The notes under the pieces are model-generated. The model saw only the letters and a list, made by a program, of their open reading frames with translations, searched no databases and was not told the origin of the DNA. Shown one piece after another: positions 12,827 to 23,536 of a DNA stretch of 64,000 nt. The translations under genes and the position numbers were made by a program. Each line of letters starts with the position of its first letter. Position 1 is the first letter of the stretch. The stretch spans positions 1 to 64,000 of the forward strand of contig JADGJC010000222.1 in the NCBI GenBank assembly GCA_027596075.1, read 5' to 3'. This DNA is from Rhizophlyctis rosea (taxonomy: Eukaryota > Chytridiomycota > Chytridiomycetes > Rhizophlyctidales > Rhizophlyctidaceae).

Positions 12827-14264
12827 TGCATGTCGCGGACGTTCCCAAACCCAGTCCTGTTTGGCAGATCTGTTTTGAAATTAGATTGCGGAACTGCTTA
12901 TAATATTCTGTCAGCCGGGAACGCCATCGCAATCTATGTTTAAGGCCACGAATTCATGTGTGAATTGTATCTGAAACGCCACATTTCGGCCCGCTGGGTA
13001 TCAATCAGCTTCAATCGATGCGTATCACTTCCACCTAAATCGAGGCGTATTGAATAGCAGACGGAACGGCTTACGCTGTGTTATCCTGGCGAAACCTCTC
13101 TTGGGTCTACTCTTGAGCCTTGACGTAGGGTCTCAAGCACTTCAACGCGGCACATGGCGGTTACGCTGCATGTCCTTTCGAGTTTTACTTCAACTTCCGA
13201 CCTCCGACACTGACAGAAGTTGGAACTTTGGGACGGAAGTTGATTTGGAGTGTTAAAATACGCAACTGCTGCAGGGCTGCTGCCCTTTGAAAATCACTTC
13301 CACCCGCCAAAATTGGACTTTGCTTGGTCGGCACAGTTGAAAAGCTGGGAAGTCCCCCTCCAACTTCCCAGACCGCCCTCAGAAGTGATTCGCGCCTCGT
13401 TTTTGAAGTTATTTTGTTGTCACACAGAAATATAGAACATGTGGGGAAGTCGGAAGTTGAAGTTCATTCAACTAAATACGTGAGTTACGTGAGTACGTGC
13501 AGGGTAATAACCTCCCACACTGCATGTGGAGCAGGGACCCGGCAAGCCACGTCATGGACCCAAGGGTCCAATTCGACACTGTCACACTGGCTCACTGGCG
13601 CTCGATCTCCAAAATTCAAATGGGCGTGGCACTGTGGCTACAATGTAATGGTACAGTGCCGTCCGTGCCATGGCTCCGGGTTTTGATCTGGTAGAGCTGG
13701 TAGACTGGTTGGCAGTCTTGGAGATGCGCGGCCCCACCTCGGTGAAACTCTTATTCGCGCCCCCCGAAATTGCCCTGCAATTTGCAAACCTTACCGGTGC
13801 TCACACTCGCATCTCTGTCAGAAGGCCGCAACCATCCAACAACAGGCAGCAACTCGCTGACCGCCCTCTTTACAAGAGATGTACACTGACCTCCCTTGGC
13901 TGTAAACTCCACACTTGTTCCAAGTTACCCCACTCGCAGAGTGCTACACCGCAGTATTCTCGTCAATCCCCTTGCCAGAAAAGCAGACCGACCGGCTGGA
14001 AAGGGTCCAACGACCCGTAAGTACGAAGCGCCACGTACAGATAGCAATATCAATAGGTACCCACTCTGCCCCACAAGTGTTATCCATATCGTAAGACATC
14101 ATCCTCCAAGCTTGACAACAACACTCTGTCGTTGACGGGACCCGGACTGGTGCTGCGAGCCAGATTTGTTGCGCCATATTTTCGGTCGAGCCCCTGCTGA
14201 GATCTGAACAACTGAGATCTCAACACTCGCCCGGCGGCCTCCGTACCCGGGTCGTAATACCACC
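12827..14264. other. spacer before NAD kinase; cluster of GAAGTT-type motifs
   Basis: No coding exon was recognised. Between about 13110 and 13470 the motif GAAGTT/AACTTC and the related GGAAGT/ACTTCC recur many times on both strands, for example near 13185, 13216, 13235, 13298, 13346, 13360, 13382 and 13445-13460. The rest looks unremarkable and should contain the NAD kinase promoter. Confidence 0.4.
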
Positions 14265-16721
14265 ATGTCGCAGCCCCACTTACTTAAATCTTTGACGCCA
14301 CCACTTGCAGATCCTCAAATACCCCCAACCCCTTCACCAAAGCCTCCATCCCCGCTCCCTATTCCAATTAACAGTACTGCAACTCCGCGCTACACAAATT
14401 ACCCTGCACAAGCTATCTCCCTATCCTCATTCCCTTCACCGATTCCCGACCCACATCCCAATACACTACGCAATTTCGATATGTGTGGCCCCACTAGCAT
14501 CGCGTCGCCGAACCCTCTTCATCTGACGAATGGCAGTGTTGGACTGGCAGGGTCGGGGCAAGGGCTGCAGTCCAGGGTTCAACCTGGCGTGCGCGATGGT
14601 GGTGTCGTTGGCGGGACGTCGTCATTATCTGTTCAACCACCCTTGTCAATTTCCGCACCTGGATTCGGACCGAGCTATTTATCAGGGTTACCTGGTGTGA
14701 TGAGTGGGTCGATGAATCCCCTGAGTGCGTCGCCCAGGATCATGACACCAACCAGTCTGCTGGCGGAGAATGCAGTTGGTGTACGAGAGGTCGCGAAGAA
14801 TATTGGTGAGTGTGGGCAAGGATGTTTGCTGTGACGAGCGGGAACCCAGCCATTCCCTGACAACTGATATATCACAATCATTCCTTGTATGCAGGACGAA
14901 CGCTGCTCAAGTTGGAGCGGCCTCAGACAGTAATGCTCGTCGCAAAGGCTTTTGATGTGAAAGTCATACAATTTACCCGGCAGCTCGCGTGCCACCTTAT
15001 CGATACCCGGAGATCATGCACAGGAAGCGAGGGTCTGACATGGTGAGCAATTCATGCGATGAATTGGTGACGTAGGACGGTGACTAATGCGGATGCAAGT
15101 TACATTGACGAAAAACTACGAAACCATCCCGCCTTCAACTTCAACCGCCTCATTGCGTTACATCCGCACTATGCTGAAAAAATGCAATTTTGGACGCCGG
15201 AATTTTGTGCTCGCCAAGCCGAACGCATCGATTTCATCATCACCCTTGGCGGCGACGGCACTGTTCTGTACACTTCTTGGCTGTTTCAAAACACTCAAGT
15301 CCCTCCCGTAATTCCGTTCCACCTCGGATCCCTTGGATTCCTCGGTAATTTCAATGTGCTTGACCTCAAAGACGTATTGGAACAGGTCATTGGCTGCAGC
15401 GGGGAGGGCGTGCGAGTGAATATGAGGATGCGACTTAGCTGCACCGTATGGCGATGTAACCCGAGAACGCGAACACATCGTCGCACCGAGTCACGTAATT
15501 CCTCTTCTGGGCATGTTGGGACAGGTCACACTCGAGTCCAACGCAGTCCTTTCAACAGCAACAGCAACCTTTTTGATATGAACCCTATTCTTGCCACGGG
15601 GAAGGACGATGACGAGATTACTATTCCCGGTTCACCCGGAGCTCGCCTGCAAGCTGGACCACATCCACATCACCTCGATATCGGCGACTTGCTCGCACGC
15701 GTCTCAACACAGCTCACCTGCGAGGCGAACGAGATTGAGCCACCACCATCCGCTCGCAAGCCGTCGCAAAGTGCTCCTCGATCACCTCCTTCACCGCCAA
15801 GAAAGTTATCCACAACCGGATCCGCCCCGTCCCTTCTCGGCAGTAGCAAACCTGTCGCGGCAGAAACCTTCCAGATATTGAACGATATGGTTGTAGACAG
15901 GGGACCATCCGCCTACATGAGTCAACTGGAGCTATTTGTGGATGACCGTCATTTGACGACGGTGCAAGCGGACGGGTTAGTTTTGTCGACGCCGACTGGT
16001 TCAACCGCATATTCGGTAGGTCGGATGGAAGTGATGCTTTGTTTCTAATCAGACCATGCTAACAGTGTTCCCTTTGTAGCTATCTGCTGGTGGTTCACTC
16101 GTTCACCCAGAAGTACCATCATTCCTCGTCACACCCATCTGCCCACACACCTTGTCTTTCCGGCCCATGTTGCTCCCGGACAGTATTGAGCTGAAAATCC
16201 AAGTACCAGCCGACTCTAGAAATACTGCATGGGCCAGCTTCGATGGCAGGCACCGGATTGAGTTGAAGCAAGGGGATTACATCACGGTGGGTTTGAGCAG
16301 GTGGCCCATGCCAACCGTCTGTGAAAAAGATCAAGTGAGTGTGAAGGTCCGCTTCCGTTGGTGAAATGCAATGGAAGATTCAAACTGATTGTCAAACCAG
16401 TCAAGTGACTGGTTTGAGTCTCTTCGCAGGTGCCTTCACTGGAACGAACGCACTCGGCAGAAAGGATTTGACCCCTCTATGAACACTCCACTTTCCCCAT
16501 CGACCAGCGTCCTTTTTAACCCAATTGCCAAATTCGAGACGGACGCCGCACAACTGCACGAAGACAACGATCCAACTCCCACTCCCAATGCTCTCCATTC
16601 CGGACACAAAGCTGTTTTTGGAATCGGAGATGGGTCGCCGGAGGATCTTGTGGAGGAGGATGTTGCCAATGGAATTGCGGGTATAAACATTGACCGGAAC
16701 TCGGGATCTTGGGCTCCTTAG
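14265..16721 (+). CDS. NAD(+)/NADH kinase with long internal insertion
   Basis: It should phosphorylate NAD(H) with ATP to give NADP(H). Five exons, 734 aa: 14265-14805, 14895-15042, 15076-16015, 16080-16334, 16401-16721; all junctions GT-AG and in phase. Residues 1-180 are Pro/Ser-rich and probably disordered. The kinase core begins near LLKLERPQTVMLVAK. The ATP/NAD motif GGDGT is at 288-292, followed by PFHLGSLGFLGNF. The second conserved block, NDMVVDRGPS, starts at 499 and continues to DGLVLSTPTGSTAYSLSAGG. Between these, residues about 355-492 are a Ser/Pro/Arg-rich insertion of roughly 138 residues that interrupts the fold after RMRLSCTV. The C-terminal tail from about residue 650 is Ser/Pro/Asp-rich. 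Targeting (cytosolic or mitochondrial) cannot be judged. The family call rests on the two catalytic motifs. Confidence 0.93.
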
Positions 16722-17116
16722 CCTTTTTTATGACTTGATTAGATATGGGAGTGATCGCTCCCCACGCATTACTTTTTGCCAATATCCATACTTGTAGATT
16801 TTTGGTTAGGGCGGTGATAGGATCTTGTAGCATACTTTCTCTGGGGCATTGACGTCCTTCAATGTATTTAGCCGCCATATCGATGGCTTTCCTGTTTCGG
16901 CCTTCTTGAAAGACTGAGACTTTGCGCCAGTGCGATCAGCGTTAGACAGACGCCAACTCGTACTTGTTTCACATCCTGGGATCAATCAAGACAAGAGTAC
17001 AAGAGAATCTAAATCACGGAAAACATAGAACCCTGCGCTGATGTTTTATTCCATAGGACAACCAAACAAACTGTTTCCGGTTTTCCTTCCGCTTGCAGTG
17101 GTTCCACCAACTAATT
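16722..17116. other. convergent 3' spacer NAD kinase / PPZ phosphatase
   Basis: The two flanking genes end here tail to tail. No coding exon, RNA or clear terminator structure was recognised. Confidence 0.5.
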
Positions 17117-19305
17117 TTACTTCAGCAGTGGGGGTGAAACCCGTCGTTTGCCCTTTATCCCACTGCGCACGTTCGAGCTAGGCTGTAGGATCTCGAAAGA
17201 ACATAGGAGATCGTCATTGACTGTTTTGCAAAGAATTGGTAAGCTCAGAGAGAATGAAGATAAGGATTAAACGGGCATGCGCATACCTGACATCACCGCG
17301 CCCTTGTTATCTGCAAAGGTTCACAAGCACACAAGACCAGAATGTGAGCAAGCAATCCCCGATACTCAAGGCGACGTCCAAAGAAGGGCGAAAGCACAAA
17401 CATTGAAACGTACCAAACTCCCCACAATAATTCGGCGCAGAAAATATCGTCACCAGCGTCCGGTCATTGAAAAACTCATACCCTTCCTCCACGACCATGT
17501 GCGCCCGGCACACTAGGTCCAAATCATACTTGGATAGGAAATCCGACACTATTTGCTTCCCGAAACCTGATGCATAATGCCATGAGTATGGAAATGTCGA
17601 CAAGGTCTGCCGATTGATTCACAAGAATCGCATGTTAGACCAACTCACAATAACTGACTCCTCGTTCATTGTCCTGTTGGTGGAATGTATCAGTACACAG
17701 GCTGCATCGACAACTTGTGTGGAGTGGTAAGTGAATGACCCACCTCCCAATCGTTCGCTACTTCACTAGGATCGGACCATAGCAAATCTATCGTCACGGA
17801 GGATTTTGTGTCAGTTCGGCTGAACGGTTCCTGTTACCCTCAAAAAATCCTCACCATTCAAGAGTCCAAAGTCCGGAACGTCACAAGGTCGCGATATTTG
17901 TCGGATGTCATCCATACTGGTGAAGATAATGGTTTAAGCCAAAAACTCCCACACAAGACAGAAACCAAGCAGAATTGCACTTACGCGGACATACTCGGCG
18001 ACAGCCCACCGTGAACACAGAAGATCTAGAACCAAATATTTTAACATCAACGAACACTTCCGCAATTATCCATGCTGCGACAAAGTTCACCTTCCCTAAG
18101 AATTGAAAGATCCGGGACGTCAGCGATTCCAACCCCAGAGTATTCCCAAGTCACGGTACTTACCAGCCACCAAAGCCGCGATCGGCAAACAGTTAAATAC
18201 ATCAGTGAACATTTTCCACACTTTCAAGCTGCATCGTCGTTTACATTCATCATAAAACCCATACACTGAAGACGGGCATTCGATGAGTGACCTTTGCGTA
18301 AACGAACATACAGTGTTTCTCAAGATAGAGAATTCCAATCCCATACATACCCCTATTTACAGAAGCGCATTCATGATTTCCACGCAAGATGAAGAAGTTT
18401 TCTGGGTACTTCACTTTGTAGCACATTAGAAGGAGGATGGTCTCCAGACTTTGCTTTCCGCGGTCGACATAATCGCCTGGGCGAAATAGCGATTGTCAGA
18501 ACGGACGAAGGTTTCGGATGTGCGCATCAACGACAGCGAATTTACCTAAGAATAGATAATTTGCATTCGGTGGGTATCCTGTCAAATCAAATATTCGTAG
18601 TAGGTCATCATATTGGCCGTGAATATCTCCTACAGGAGCGTAGTGAAATGAGCATTCGGGAACCCCAATCACGTACAGTTCAACACATGCACGGCAAAAC
18701 GACATGTCCCTCTTGCACATACCCACGATGTTTACTGGTGGATTCAACTCCAACAGAACGGGCTGCTCCATGAAGACCTCTCTCGCCTTCGAACAGACAA
18801 AACTGATCTCCGAGTTTTTGAGGCAGACCGACTTTGATGACTTCTGATACCGGGCCTCCCGCAATCGCGCAATGATGTCGTCGATATCGTATTTGTCTTC
18901 CCCAACATTGGTGCTGCCCATCCGGCCGATGAATCCCGCAAATTGACTCGGGCTGGCGGGTGTAAGCATGTCTTCCGCGCTGCGTGGTGAAGCGAGGCTA
19001 CCGGATGATGCTTTGTTGACATTGAGATTGGAGGTGTTGATATGGGGTGAGCCGACAAGGATAGGTAAGGATTTGGAATGCGAGGATGCGAGGTCGGTGG
19101 TGGATGAGGGAATGGATGGTGAAGAAGCGTTTGGCGCGGATATGGGTGGTGAGGGAGGAGTGGCGGTTGTTTGCTTTTGCGGTGATACTGCATCTGGTAC
19201 ACTGGAGACTGATGTTGACGATTGGGTGGGAGTATCCTCATTGTCCCCCGGACTGCTCGAGCTTTGCCGTCTCCCATTTTTCACCTTTGAATTACCGTTG
19301 CCCAT
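17117..19305 (-). CDS. PPZ1: PPZ-type serine/threonine protein phosphatase
   Basis: This PP1-related phosphatase is of the fungal PPZ subgroup, which regulates ion homeostasis and cell integrity. Twelve exons, 450 aa: 19305-18723, 18629-18546, 18476-18351, 18265-18164, 18095-18091, 18025-17985, 17916-17855, 17787-17744, 17673-17649, 17566-17414, 17310-17287, 17220-17117. The start MGNGNS fits N-myristoylation (MGXXXS). Residues about 10-150 are Ser/Pro-rich and disordered, the hallmark of PPZ over PP1. The catalytic domain carries [51 protein letters not shown] and SAPNYCGEF, covering the metal ligands and the catalytic His. VAGKIFCVHGG and [10 protein letters not shown] are PPZ-like rather than PP1-like. 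The VAGK segment requires a 5-nt microexon. An in-frame ATG 22 codons upstream of MGNGNS would destroy the myristoylation site, so it was not chosen. Confidence 0.93.
18091..18095 (-). other. 5-nt microexon in the PPZ phosphatase gene
   Basis: The microexon reads GGAAG on the minus strand. It is flanked upstream by an intron ending CAATTCTTAG (18163-18096) and downstream by one starting GTGAAC and ending GGTTCTAG (18090-18026). The preceding exon ends in phase 1 (G). Adding GGAAG gives GGG AAG (Gly-Lys), and the next exon resumes in frame with ATC TTC TGT (Ile-Phe-Cys). This recreates VAGKIFCVHGG, a block strongly conserved in PPZ phosphatases. Without the microexon the frame breaks and the conserved Gly-Lys is lost. 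Confidence 0.8.
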
Positions 19306-20578
19306 AATAGGCTGTACTGGAACGGGTGAGGGGGTGCTCAAAAGATAAATATGAAGCAATGTAAAACCCAAGTCACCTAGGTTGCTTCCCCTGTGTATAC
19401 GCCAGATGGCCTACCCGCACCGATGGACACAGCAGCAATAGGTTATGATTGTGTGTGGGCCTGTAGAGATAATTCCCCTCCAGATGTGAGGAAAAAACGT
19501 TACTTGTCTCGCTGAAAACAACTCTCATACCTGTCCACGTTTACAATATGCGCGTAGCAAGCACTATGGTATGTCAACTGGTAAACCTGCCAGAATTGGG
19601 ACGGCAAGTGGTGACAGGTATAGGAATGTAGATCCCTTCACCCCTCCCCTTTTACTTCACGGACAGTTCTTCCTACGATGAAGGGAACGGTGAAAGTGAG
19701 TATGTTGGGGGGGGCCACTTTCAACCACCGACACCCTTCCTTCTTCCCTCAATAATGAATACCTACCACCGATAAGTAGGGTAGTATGTGAGTGGATTGG
19801 GAGTATGGAAAGAGGGTGACCTGGGTGACGCCTCCTTTCAAGGGTGTGAGCAGTGTGCGCTCAGTGCAGTGTGCGTGTGGGCCACCGCAGATGAGTTTGG
19901 ACCTTGGGACATGTGTGATGCAGTCACTGCAGTGTTGGCATGTGTTACACAGGCGGTGTCACTTGACTGCGCCACTTGAGACCCTCCGACTGACTGGAGT
20001 CTGGCAAGAAGGGTGATTGACTGCCAGTGACTGCCAGTGACTGGTGAGAGGGACTGCAACTGCCCACTGCCAACTCACTTGTAGTGAGGACAAGAAGCAA
20101 TTTCCACTGGTCGGCAGTCGGGTTGGGGTGTGTCACGCGCCAAAAACAAATGTATATATACTGGGACATATGCTCATATGTTGACCCCCAAACTAAGCTG
20201 GGGATACAACTGACTTGCTTGCGTGGGACACTGGGACCAGTGACAACGGGTGTTCATCTTCCCAACTGCGTGCATCTCTCAGATGCATCTTGCATCCAGG
20301 AAATCGCATTCCTCGCATTAGGCAATCCCAATAATACTCATTTGTGGTTATACTGTTTCTAGGTGGGAAAGGATTTGCCCCCGGTAACATTGTTTCGCAA
20401 AACTGCTTTCATCCACACATCTTCTTTCAAGACTATCAACGACACGGGCAGCTGGCACAGGTGAGCAACTTCTCGGACTGCCGAGCATGTCAAGTGTTGC
20501 TGAGTTAACAATTTGGTCAACTTAGCAAGTCCCGGCTATACCACTCTCAAACTAAGTGCCCTTCCCATACTGTAAGCG
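19306..20578. other. spacer with CACTG/CAGTG-rich low-complexity sequence
   Basis: It contains the PPZ promoter on the left and presumably that of the YciI-like gene on the right. Between about 19840 and 20060 the sequence is rich in CACTG, CAGTG and TGACTG words. No coding exon was recognised. Confidence 0.4.
20018..20044. repeat. 10-nt tandem repeat TGACTGCCAG
   Basis: Two full head-to-tail copies of TGACTGCCAG are followed by a partial third (TGACTGG). They lie within a wider stretch rich in CACTG/CAGTG words. Confidence 0.75.
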
Positions 20579-20956
20579 ATGCTGTTTATATCGGCGGCAC
20601 TTCGAGGCCAATGCCGCACCTTCTGTTCGACGCGCGTCGCCAGTCAACAAAACCCTCACTTATGGTTGGTGATCGCCAGGGACGCATCCGACTCCGAAGC
20701 TCTCAAGCGGCGGCTTAAGGTCCGTCCCGAACACCTCAAGCGGGCGGAGGAGGTGACCAAGGAGGGGAAAGTTGTTTTGGGCGGAGCGCTGCTTGATGAG
20801 CGGAAGCTGGACAGGATGGTGGGGAGCTGCATGATCTTTGACCTGCCCACCAAGGCCGCCGTAGAAGAGTTTCTCAAATCTGATGTCTACTCTCAGAATA
20901 ATGTGTGGGAAGAGTGGGACATCTATCCCTTTAAACCTGCGAATCTGAAGAAATAA
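20579..20956 (+). CDS. YciI-like (YCII domain) protein, possibly mitochondrial
   Basis: This intronless frame encodes 125 aa. Residues about 28-120 match the dimeric alpha/beta YCII fold of about 90 residues. Recognisable parts are an initial strand (PHLWLVIARD), RPEHLKRAEEVTKEGKVVLGGALLDE, a middle strand GSCMIFDLPTKAAVEEFLKSD and a final WEEWDIYPFK. The first ~25 residues (MLFISAALRGQCRTFCSTRV) are Arg/Ser-rich without acidic residues, as in a mitochondrial presequence. YciI relatives are small proteins of poorly defined function; some are dehalogenase-like or ligand-binding. The stop codon overlaps an AATAAA. The family call is from pattern knowledge and no function is claimed. Confidence 0.85.
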   Translation: MLFISAALRGQCRTFCSTRVASQQNPHLWLVIARDASDSEALKRRLKVRPEHLKRAEEVTKEGKVVLGGALLDERKLDRMVGSCMIFDLPTKAAVEEFLKSDVYSQNNVWEEWDIYPFKPANLKK

Positions 20957-21856
20957 AGGAAGCCTTTGTTCACTTGTCCCCTCTCATCTGTGCTCATGAC
21001 TCATGCACTTGTTCAGATGTTAGAAAGGGGCTTCCACAGGGCCTCAATCCGTCAAGATTTTTCCTTTGTGCTTGTTGAATTACACGATTGCGGGGACCAT
21101 GGCATCACGGCAGCAGCTGGCTCCTTGGCTTGGTCGCCCCATGTGCGCTGTGCGATCAAAGTGTGGGATATCAATCACCAATCAGATGCTAAAATTGGAA
21201 ACATTTCACCGATCACCCTTACATTTCCCACCAACGGAGGCTCCCAACATGAAGGGGAGGCGAAGCGCAATGATGACCCTGTCAACCTGACGGACAATCT
21301 CAAACCCATTTTTGCCTTTGAGCTGTTGCCAAAATTTCATCAGCAGGTCCCATTATCCCCACCTATAAGCCCGATCTGATCAAGCCAAGCAATTTGTAGA
21401 AGCAAACTTTCAGTGTGCCGGCGACTGAACGAACTTCTCAAACGGTTTCAAATTCGGTACGATTGTTGCCTATCATAACAACTCGTTTGCTCCTGGTAGT
21501 TTGGGTGTAAGTGCTTCATTACGTCAGTTGTACGTTGCATGGTCGTGCGCTGCAGTCCGTCGAAAACGTCGATTCGTTGATACCCCATGACAGAGTACAT
21601 AGTGCCGATGGCCGCTGACCTGTCGACTTATGGCTTTGATGGTAACTATGCCTGAATTTCAACATGGAGTGCAACCTCCAAATATCCACGACTTCACTCA
21701 CGCTTTGCTATCATAGAACCAAATGATGTGCTCGACCACGGTAGCTTGTTGCCAAGACATTGTGATCGTGGAGGTGACGCCTAACTAAAGCATCATTTGT
21801 TTTTATGTGCAGGCCACGGTAATGAATATGGTTTCCTAGTACCTCCTCCAACCCCG
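20957..21856. other. spacer; possible 5' exon or UTR of the next gene
   Basis: No recognised coding exon was found. A polypyrimidine-type acceptor (TTTTTATGTGCAG, ending about 21812) precedes the next reading frame, which stays open from there, so a 5' intron is possible. The best-looking donor upstream (GTAAGTGC near 21507) follows frames that do not splice in phase and lack an ATG, so no upstream exon is proposed. Confidence 0.35.
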
Positions 21857-23536
21857 ATGGTGGGATTGAGTGCACCTGGGGATGCATTAGACCTTGGTGA
21901 AGGTGGTCAGCTGGGTCCTGGACTGCGGCGAAGCCTGTCCTCCGGCTCTGCCCCTAGCCTTGGACAAGCGGGCCCAAAACTCCCAATGTTGATCCGACGT
22001 CATTCTCGAGCAGCTTCCGTAGGAATTGAACCTGCTGCGCTTGGACCGCCACCGATGAAGGACGTTTTTGTCGCAGGATCAAAGGACCCAATGCTGAGTC
22101 CACTGATGCCTTTGGGATCTAATGGAGATGACGGGAGTGACGTTGATGACACCTGGCCGGGTGGTGGTCCTTCCGATAATCCGACAATGGATATGATGGA
22201 CATGTTAGAGTCTGACATGCTGGGGAAGCCGATGATGACGGGCGGAGAGGAAGGGGAGGGTGGACAGATGGATCTCGAACAAACCAATCCGGATAGATTT
22301 GGAAATCTTTTAGCTGGGTTGGAGGGATTGGATTCGAGGGTTCGCCAATATTCGCCGGCGGAATCAGCAACGCATCCACCGTTGGAGCATCGTTCAATTA
22401 GTTCTATATTGCTAGGGGATTTGAACGATGACTTGTCCCCATCTCGAGAAGGGAGTCAGACACCTTCGGTGGACATGTCCGGCGACTCATCCCTAAACCA
22501 ATTTCCTCAGCAAATGCAATCGCAGCAACATCAACAACAACAGCAATCATTTCCCGGTTCCACATTTCAGCAATCAATGACCCTCCAACCGCACTCCAAA
22601 CTACACCAGCCAATGCCCGTCCAAGCCCTCGTTCCTCCATCCATGGGTCAATTGCAGAATGGGCCAATGCTCATGCACTATCCTGGCATGTACATGGCAC
22701 CGCATAATGCAGCCGCTGGCAATATGCCAAATGGCAACATTATGATGTATCCAAACTACATGATGCCCGCAGCTGCCCCTCGCCCTCTCAACATCAGCAC
22801 CGACAGCAAAACTTTGGCTATTCCTGAATCCAGCCCACCTTACAACGTCCTCTCACCCTCCCCACGCGCGGCGGCGGCGCCTTATACCCTACTCACACCA
22901 CGTCGAGCTCAATCCCCAGCCCTCCGTTTGCAAATGGGCCCTATGCAAGCTCGTGCGCAATCACCATCCGGCGTATATCCCAAATCTCCCACCTCACCAA
23001 TGTCGCCACAAACCCCCGCTTCCATCATGTCACCCATCTCCCCCATCAATCCACAATATCACGATCCATCCCGCATGACCATCGGCATGAATGGAAACGG
23101 AAGTTCCTACATGTATAACCCCGCCGGTAACACCCAAATATACCCACATCAACCCCCACTCGGACCACCGCAACATTTGCATCCGAACTTCCAACATCCA
23201 CAATATACAACAACGGCCGCGCCCATAAACACCATCAATCCGCACCAACTCCTCAGCGCCCCTGGTCCAAGCATTGCGGGAAGAATGAAAGCTGGCCGTC
23301 ACTCGACATCTTCCCTCGCCAATACACGCAATCCCGCTCTCCCACGCTCGGCATCAGCTCGTGTTGGGGAAGGTGGTGACGGGCTTGTCGCAATCGATAC
23401 GTTGATCAAGGAGCAGGAGAATCTAAAGGCTGCAATGGCACAGAGTGCTGTGGCGAGAATCAAGGAGAACGAAGAGAGTGAGGTTTTGCTGGAAACATTG
23501 ACCACATTAACAAAGATGCGGTTGCTGCAGCAGTAG
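21857..23536 (+). CDS. disordered Met/Pro/Gln/Ser-rich protein, function unknown
   Basis: I do not recognise this protein. The first ATG of the open frame, at 21857, gives 559 aa with a single exon. The frame is open further upstream to an acceptor-like site near 21812, so a 5' exon may be missing. The composition is strongly biased: acidic Gly/Met-rich around residues 80-170, Gln-rich around 215-245 (QQHQQQQQ), then Pro/Met/Asn/Tyr-rich with repeated SP motifs such as YPKSPTSPMSPQTP. Only the last ~50 residues (VAIDTLIKEQENLKAAMAQS onward) look structured, as an amphipathic helix or coiled coil ending in LLQQ. Such a layout is common in transcriptional co-regulators and RNP-granule proteins, but that is only analogy. 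Many SP sites suggest proline-directed phosphorylation. Confidence 0.7.
   Translation: MVGLSAPGDALDLGEGGQLGPGLRRSLSSGSAPSLGQAGPKLPMLIRRHSRAASVGIEPAALGPPPMKDVFVAGSKDPMLSPLMPLGSNGDDGSDVDDTWPGGGPSDNPTMDMMDMLESDMLGKPMMTGGEEGEGGQMDLEQTNPDRFGNLLAGLEGLDSRVRQYSPAESATHPPLEHRSISSILLGDLNDDLSPSREGSQTPSVDMSGDSSLNQFPQQMQSQQHQQQQQSFPGSTFQQSMTLQPHSKLHQPMPVQALVPPSMGQLQNGPMLMHYPGMYMAPHNAAAGNMPNGNIMMYPNYMMPAAAPRPLNISTDSKTLAIPESSPPYNVLSPSPRAAAAPYTLLTPRRAQSPALRLQMGPMQARAQSPSGVYPKSPTSPMSPQTPASIMSPISPINPQYHDPSRMTIGMNGNGSSYMYNPAGNTQIYPHQPPLGPPQHLHPNFQHPQYTTTAAPINTINPHQLLSAPGPSIAGRMKAGRHSTSSLANTRNPALPRSASARVGEGGDGLVAIDTLIKEQENLKAAMAQSAVARIKENEESEVLLETLTTLTKMRLLQQ

Noticed and set aside
18496..19371. Upstream in-frame start of the PPZ phosphatase, 22 codons before MGNGNS
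   Set aside because: It would bury the N-myristoylation signal that is typical of PPZ proteins.
21421..21508. A 5' exon for the disordered protein ending at the GTAAGTGC donor
   Set aside because: No frame through it has an ATG or joins the next exon in phase without a stop.
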